Assembly: GCA_964565935.1 (NCBI GenBank)
Contig: CAZMGW010000013.1
Coordinates: forward strand, 1 to 33,496
Length of the DNA stretch: 33,496 nt
Source of the DNA: JBAXAM01 sp964565935
GTDB lineage: Bacteria > Pseudomonadota > Gammaproteobacteria > UBA9339
Reading direction: 5' to 3'
Part shown: positions 30,137-33,496 of the stretch, one piece after another
How the letters are laid out: each line of letters opens with the position of its first letter
Position numbering within the stretch: the stretch's first letter is position 1
Notes under the pieces: model-generated
What the model was told of the DNA's origin: nothing
The model's input: only the letters and a program-made list of their open reading frames with translations
Databases searched by the model: none
Position numbers and translations under genes: made by a program

Positions 30137-31192
30137 ATGCAGGATATTTATCATAGTTTTTTAACGCCACGCGTTATCCAAGTTAAGAAAATTAGCCCTA
30201 CTAGAGCTGAGATAGTGCTAGAACCTTTTGAGCGTGGTTTTGGGCACACACTTGGCAATGCTTTGAGGCGTATTTTATTGTCTTCTATGGAAGGTGCTTC
30301 AGTAGTTGCAGTGCAGATTGATAATGTATTGCATGAGTACAGCACTATTGAGGGAGTACGTGAAGATGTAGTTGATATCATACTAAACTTAAAAGGGGTT
30401 TATTTTAAAATGTATGGTCGTCGTGAAGTGGTGCTTGAATTACGTAAAGACACCCCAGGGCCAGTAACAGCAGCAGATATAAAATTAGAACACGATGTTG
30501 AAATTGTAAATCCGGAGCAAGTAATTGCTAATATTTCTAGAGACGGCAAATTAAGCATGCGGATTACAGTTGCTTTGGGTCTTGGTTATCAACCAGCGGT
30601 TACACGTATCCAAGAAACTGAAGGAAAGGGCAATACGGTTGGTAAACTATTAGTTGATGCATCTTTTAGTCCGGTTTTGCGGGTAGCTTATCATGTTGAA
30701 AATGCTCGTGTCGAAAAGCGTACAGACCTTGATAAGTTGGTTATTGACTTAGAAACCAATGGCACTTTGGATCCTGAAGAAGCAATTCGTGCTAGCGCTA
30801 CAATTTTGCAACACCAGCTTGAAGCATTTGTTGAGCTACGCAAGCCAGAAGAGCCAAAAGAAGAAGAAAAAAATGACGAGATGAATCCGTTATTAATGCG
30901 AGCGGTTGATGATTTAGAGTTGACAGTGCGTTCTGCCAACTGTCTTAAAGGAGAAAACATTTTCTTCATAGGTGATTTGGTACAGCGTGATGAAAATAGT
31001 TTACTTAGAACTCCAAATTTAGGTAAAAAGTCGTTAAATGAAATTAAAACGGTTTTGGCTACTAGAGGCTTATCTTTAGGTATGAAAATAGAAGGTTGGC
31101 CACCACCTGGTTTGGAATTGCCTGTTATGCAGCCTGAGGCTGAGATTGATATAGAAGCTGAGACAGAAAAAGAAAAAGTCACAAAAAAATAA
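30137..31192 (+). CDS. rpoA: DNA-directed RNA polymerase subunit alpha
   Basis: RpoA (351 aa; E. coli 329) nucleates RNA polymerase assembly, and its C-terminal domain binds UP elements and activators. ATG 30137 is chosen because MQDIYHSFLTPR is the start expected for the family and AAGAGG is 5 nt upstream; the open frame reaches back into rpsD without support. The N-terminal domain has ERGFGHTLGNALRRILLSSM; the CTD has LELTVRSANCLKGENIFFIG with the DNA-contacting Arg and TPNLGKKSLNEIK. After GLSLGMKIEGWPPPG there is an extra charged tail of about 20 residues ending EKEKVTKK. Confidence 0.98.
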   Translation: MQDIYHSFLTPRVIQVKKISPTRAEIVLEPFERGFGHTLGNALRRILLSSMEGASVVAVQIDNVLHEYSTIEGVREDVVDIILNLKGVYFKMYGRREVVLELRKDTPGPVTAADIKLEHDVEIVNPEQVIANISRDGKLSMRITVALGLGYQPAVTRIQETEGKGNTVGKLLVDASFSPVLRVAYHVENARVEKRTDLDKLVIDLETNGTLDPEEAIRASATILQHQLEAFVELRKPEEPKEEEKNDEMNPLLMRAVDDLELTVRSANCLKGENIFFIGDLVQRDENSLLRTPNLGKKSLNEIKTVLATRGLSLGMKIEGWPPPGLELPVMQPEAEIDIEAETEKEKVTKK

Positions 31193-31213
31193 AAAAACAA
31201 TTGGTATAAAATT

Positions 31214-31588
31214 ATGCGCCATCGTAATAGCGGTAGAAATTTAAGTCGTACTGGAAGTCATAGAAAGGCCATGTTTCGTAATATGGCTGCTTCGCTGTTT
31301 AAAAGCGAGGTAATTAAGACTACTTTAGCTAAAGCCAAAGAATTGCGTTGCATAGCAGAGCCATTAATTACTTTGGCGAAAATCGATTCGGTAGCGCATC
31401 GACGTTTGGCTTTTGATCGTTTGCGTGATGATGTTGCCGTTGGCAAATTATTTACTATTTTGGGGCCACGATTTAAAGCTCGTCCTGGCGGGTATTCACG
31501 CATTATTAAATGTGATATTCGTGCTGGAGACAAAGCACCAATGGCGATTGTTGAATTATTGGATCGTAAATCGGAATCAGAAGACTAA
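31214..31588 (+). CDS. rplQ: 50S ribosomal protein L17
   Basis: L17 (124 aa; E. coli 127) is located near the tunnel exit. MRHRNSGRNLSRTGSHRKAM and NMAASLFKSEVIKTTLAKAK are the family N-terminus, and GARPGGYSRI-type sequence KARPGGYSRIIKCDIRAGD follows. No Shine-Dalgarno is visible before the ATG. It is the last gene of the cluster and is followed by a strong terminator. Confidence 0.98.
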   Translation: MRHRNSGRNLSRTGSHRKAMFRNMAASLFKSEVIKTTLAKAKELRCIAEPLITLAKIDSVAHRRLAFDRLRDDVAVGKLFTILGPRFKARPGGYSRIIKCDIRAGDKAPMAIVELLDRKSESED

Positions 31589-31609
31589 TAAAAGAAAGCT
31601 GTTTCAAAC

Positions 31610-31637
31610 AAAAAACCCCAGATTTCTGGGGTTTTTT
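31610..31637. terminator. Bidirectional intrinsic terminator between rplQ and ssb
   Basis: CCCCAGA (31616-31622) pairs with TCTGGGG (31625-31631), flanked by AAAAA on the left and TTTTTT (31632-31637) on the right. It is read as a terminator from both strands and so ends both the rplQ transcript and the convergent ssb transcript, whose stop lies 17 nt away. Confidence 0.93.
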
Positions 31638-31653
31638 ATATGTGTATCCTAGA

Positions 31654-32139
31654 TCAAAACGGGATATCATCATCAATTGGAGCATGAGAGGTTGTTGCAC
31701 CGCTTGTTGCTGGAACATCTGCGTCAAAATGATGGGCAACATGCGCCTCAGAAGAGTCATGATGTGATGGCGTGTGTTTTTCTTTGCTGCTACCGCCACT
31801 AGAGCGGCTGTCGAGCATGTGCATTTCATTGGCAATTATTTCAGTAGTATATCGTTCCATACCGCTTTTATCTTGCCATTTACGTGTGCGTAGCGAACCT
31901 TCAATATATATTTTTGAGCCCTTGCGCAGGTATTCGCCGACAATTTCAGCCAAACGATTAAAAAAAACTACGCGGTGCCATTCGGTGCGATCTTGCATTT
32001 CGCCAGATTGTTTGTCTCTCCAGGTTTCGCTGGTGGCCAATGAGACAGTAGCAACGGCACTACCACTGGGGGTGTATCGGACTTCTGGGTCGTTACCAAG
32101 GTTTCCAATTAAAATTACTTTATTTACTCCTCGAGCCAT
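31654..32139 (-). CDS. ssb: Single-stranded DNA-binding protein
   Basis: SSB (161 aa) coats single-stranded DNA in replication, repair and recombination. MARGVNKVILIGNLGNDPEV opens the OB fold; ETWRDKQSGEMQDRTEWHRV and KGSKIYIEGSLRTRKWQDK carry the DNA-binding aromatics. The disordered Ser/His-rich tail ends in the acidic tip DDDIPF that binds partner proteins. GGAG precedes the ATG on the minus strand. It is the only gene on that strand in the window, convergent with rplQ. I found no confident promoter upstream. Confidence 0.98.
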   Translation of the reverse strand: MARGVNKVILIGNLGNDPEVRYTPSGSAVATVSLATSETWRDKQSGEMQDRTEWHRVVFFNRLAEIVGEYLRKGSKIYIEGSLRTRKWQDKSGMERYTTEIIANEMHMLDSRSSGGSSKEKHTPSHHDSSEAHVAHHFDADVPATSGATTSHAPIDDDIPF

Positions 32140-32487
32140 GTTATTTCTCCAATAAATTTTATCAATGTGCCTAATATATTAACAGTCGCCTTTATTCTAC
32201 CTACTATTTATTATTTTTGCATCCCATTTGTTTCCCCCGTATTGGTATATACCGTATTGATTTTAAAAAATATTTTTCGAGGCTATTGCAATTGGAGCTT
32301 AATTGGTCGGTAGCCGTTGGCCCGAAGTATTGACGCAAAATTAAAACAAGTAAATCTATTGCCCGAAGGGCTAAAATCTTGATATTACCGCGTTGCTTGC
32401 CCCAAGCACCGCGATTCGCGAACAACGCGAATTTTAGGCTGAGCTATCAGACTATGTGGTTTCGGATTGCAATCTCACATTAATATC
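32140..32487. other. Non-coding spacer between ssb and tRNA-Pro
   Basis: About 390 bp separate ssb from tRNA-Pro, and I can support no gene in them. It holds GCCC-GAA-GGGC (32361-32371) with TAAAATCTT after it, resembling the opening of repeat copy 4 at 26730. Next is the hairpin CGCGTTGCTTG/CAAGCACCGCG (32389-32413), in which one T-C mismatch interrupts ten pairs. ATTCGCG/CGCGAAT (32414-32432) follows. A 73-codon open frame on the minus strand (32204-32425) runs through these repeats and starts without a ribosome-binding site. The ssb promoter should be in this region. Confidence 0.5.
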
Positions 32488-32516
32488 TTGTCACTTTTTC
32501 AGTAATGAGTTAAATT
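32488..32516 (+). promoter_or_regulatory. Promoter of tRNA-Pro
   Basis: TTGTCA (32488-32493) and TAAATT (32511-32516) are separated by 17 nt. The predicted start is near 32523, five bases before the mature tRNA. The -35 matches five of six consensus positions and the -10 four. Confidence 0.55.
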
Positions 32517-32527
32517 TTATTTGTATA

Positions 32528-32605
<78 letters not shown>

Positions 32606-32612
32606 GATTGAA

Positions 32613-32642
32613 TTGCTAAAATAAGAGAGAAGAAGCTATAAT
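32613..32642 (+). promoter_or_regulatory. Candidate promoter of mlaA
   Basis: A perfect -10 TATAAT (32637-32642) is preceded, with an 18-nt spacer, by TTGCTA (32613-32618), which matches four of six -35 positions. Transcription would start near 32649, about 40 nt before the ATG. Confidence 0.45.
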
Positions 32643-32687
32643 TGGGCTGCTTGTTGTTTGAAGCTTAATTCTAATTGCCGAATAAAT

Positions 32688-33470
32688 ATGTTAAAAAATA
32701 AAGCCAAAATTTTTAGACAGATAATATTAACTGGATTGATTATTGGAATAACCGGTTGTGCTACTAACACCGGGCCCGTAGATCCCCAAGATCCTTACGA
32801 GCATATTAACCGTAAGATTTTTGATTTTAACATGGCGGTTGATCGTGCCCTCTTTCGACCGATAGCAAAAACTTATGATGTAGTGCTGCCCTGGCAGTTG
32901 AAAAAGGGGATACATAACGTTTTTGGCAACATTGGCGATGTTACTTCAGCGGCAAATGAAATTTTGCAGTTAGATTTTCCGCAAGCGATAGCTGATCTTG
33001 CTCGTGTGGTTATTAACACGACAGTTGGGCTTGGTGGTTTATTTGATGTAGCTACCCATCTTGGGTTGGAAAAAGATACTGAAGACTTTGGCTTAACTCT
33101 AGCGCATTGGGGTTCAAGAAATACCCCGTATATTGTGCTGCCATTTTTGGGGCCATCTACGATAAGAGACGCTGTCGGGTTGCCGGTAAATTACCTCTTG
33201 CTAAGTCCGTGGGGTTACATTCAATCGTCAGAGTTGGCTTATGGCAGCGCGGGACTGTACTTTATCCAACGTCGCGCAACATTGTTGATAGGCGATAAGG
33301 TAGTTGATGAGGCATTCGATCCATATGTGTTTATACGTGATGCGTATTTACAACGCCGAGAATTTTTAATCAATGAAAATGACATGCGCACAGTTGAGTA
33401 TTATGTGGATGACAAAGGGGTCAAACATCGTAAAACGCAGTCTTTGCAACAAAGCTGCATTATATATTAA
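32688..33470 (+). CDS. mlaA: MlaA/VacJ family outer-membrane lipoprotein
   Basis: This 260-residue protein removes misplaced phospholipids from the outer leaflet of the outer membrane in the Mla pathway. ATG 32688 gives a signal peptide with a basic start (MLKNKAKIFRQ), a hydrophobic core and lipobox ITGC with Cys24 as the lipidated residue; an upstream in-frame TTG would spoil it. Family motifs are DPYEHINRKIFDFNMAVDRA, NVFGNIGDVTSAANEILQ, GLFDVATHLGLEKDTEDFG and LPFLGPSTIRDAVG. Other mla genes are not in the window. The C-terminal tail after YYVDDKGVKHR is short. No Shine-Dalgarno is seen. Confidence 0.95.
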   Translation: MLKNKAKIFRQIILTGLIIGITGCATNTGPVDPQDPYEHINRKIFDFNMAVDRALFRPIAKTYDVVLPWQLKKGIHNVFGNIGDVTSAANEILQLDFPQAIADLARVVINTTVGLGGLFDVATHLGLEKDTEDFGLTLAHWGSRNTPYIVLPFLGPSTIRDAVGLPVNYLLLSPWGYIQSSELAYGSAGLYFIQRRATLLIGDKVVDEAFDPYVFIRDAYLQRREFLINENDMRTVEYYVDDKGVKHRKTQSLQQSCIIY

Positions 33471-33480
33471 AGAATAAGTC

Positions 33481-33496
33481 CAGCTCCGCAGGAGCA
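33481..33496. repeat. Palindromic repeat element, family A, copy 5 (cut by window end)
   Basis: CAGCTCCGCAGGAGCA begins 10 nt after the mlaA stop and carries the same GCTCCGCAGGAGC mini-hairpin as copy 1 (71-83). The window ends before the CCCAGCC half could be seen. Confidence 0.55.

Noticed and set aside
31772..32155. A 127-codon open frame on the plus strand across ssb
   Set aside because: It mirrors the conserved SSB coding sequence; SSB on the minus strand has the OB fold, acidic tip and a Shine-Dalgarno.
32204..32425. A 73-codon open frame on the minus strand between ssb and tRNA-Pro
   Set aside because: It runs through palindromic repeats, has no ribosome-binding site, and its residues look like translated repeat DNA; I do not call it a gene.

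Overview
This window is a gammaproteobacterial transcription and translation gene cluster. From the left edge it carries the 3' end of one tuf copy, tRNA-Trp, secE, nusG, rplKA, rplJL and rpoBC. It continues with rpsL, rpsG, fusA and a complete second tuf, then the S10 series (rpsJ to rpsQ), the spc series (rplN to rpmJ) and the alpha series (rpsM to rplQ). On the right are ssb on the minus strand, tRNA-Pro(CGG) and the lipoprotein gene mlaA/vacJ. The gene order, two tuf genes, full-length 101-aa S14, the RpoB/RpoC sequences and an MlaA lipoprotein all point to Gammaproteobacteria. The AT-rich codons and the rif, str, S10, spc and alpha clusters lying end to end fit a Legionellales/Coxiella-like lineage, but that placement is an inference from protein resemblance and synteny.

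Region by region: 1-1322 tuf end, tRNA-Trp, secE-nusG. 1409-3851 rplKA and rplJL, separated by a 380-bp leader with an L10-type autoregulatory fold. 3959-12406 rpoB and rpoC (rpoC starts with UUG). 12439-17047 the str genes behind a near-consensus sigma-70 promoter. 17129-22415 S10 genes. 22547-28393 spc genes, ending with the 37-codon rpmJ. 28628-31588 alpha genes, closed by a strong terminator that also serves the convergent ssb. The products act together: RNA polymerase core subunits (RpoA, RpoB, RpoC), elongation factors (NusG, EF-G, EF-Tu), about 28 ribosomal proteins, and the SecY/SecE translocon.

No gene here is of unknown family and I see no new protein system. The unusual content lies between the genes. 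Several families of small palindromic repeats are inserted in the spacers of these essential operons: a GCTCC..GGAGC / CCCAGCC..GGCTGGG family (one copy bounded by perfect 10-bp inverted ends), a GCAGG..CCTGC palindrome family, a long imperfect hairpin between rpsS and rplV, and a 21-nt inverted repeat pair that brackets exactly the spc gene block. Some sit where regulatory RNA structures are expected, and two touch the 5' ends of ribosomal protein ORFs. Other points worth a look are an S14 that is long-form yet keeps a complete C-C-C-H zinc-ligand set, a complete tuf with codon choice unlike its neighbours, and missing Shine-Dalgarno sequences at many genes that follow long spacers.
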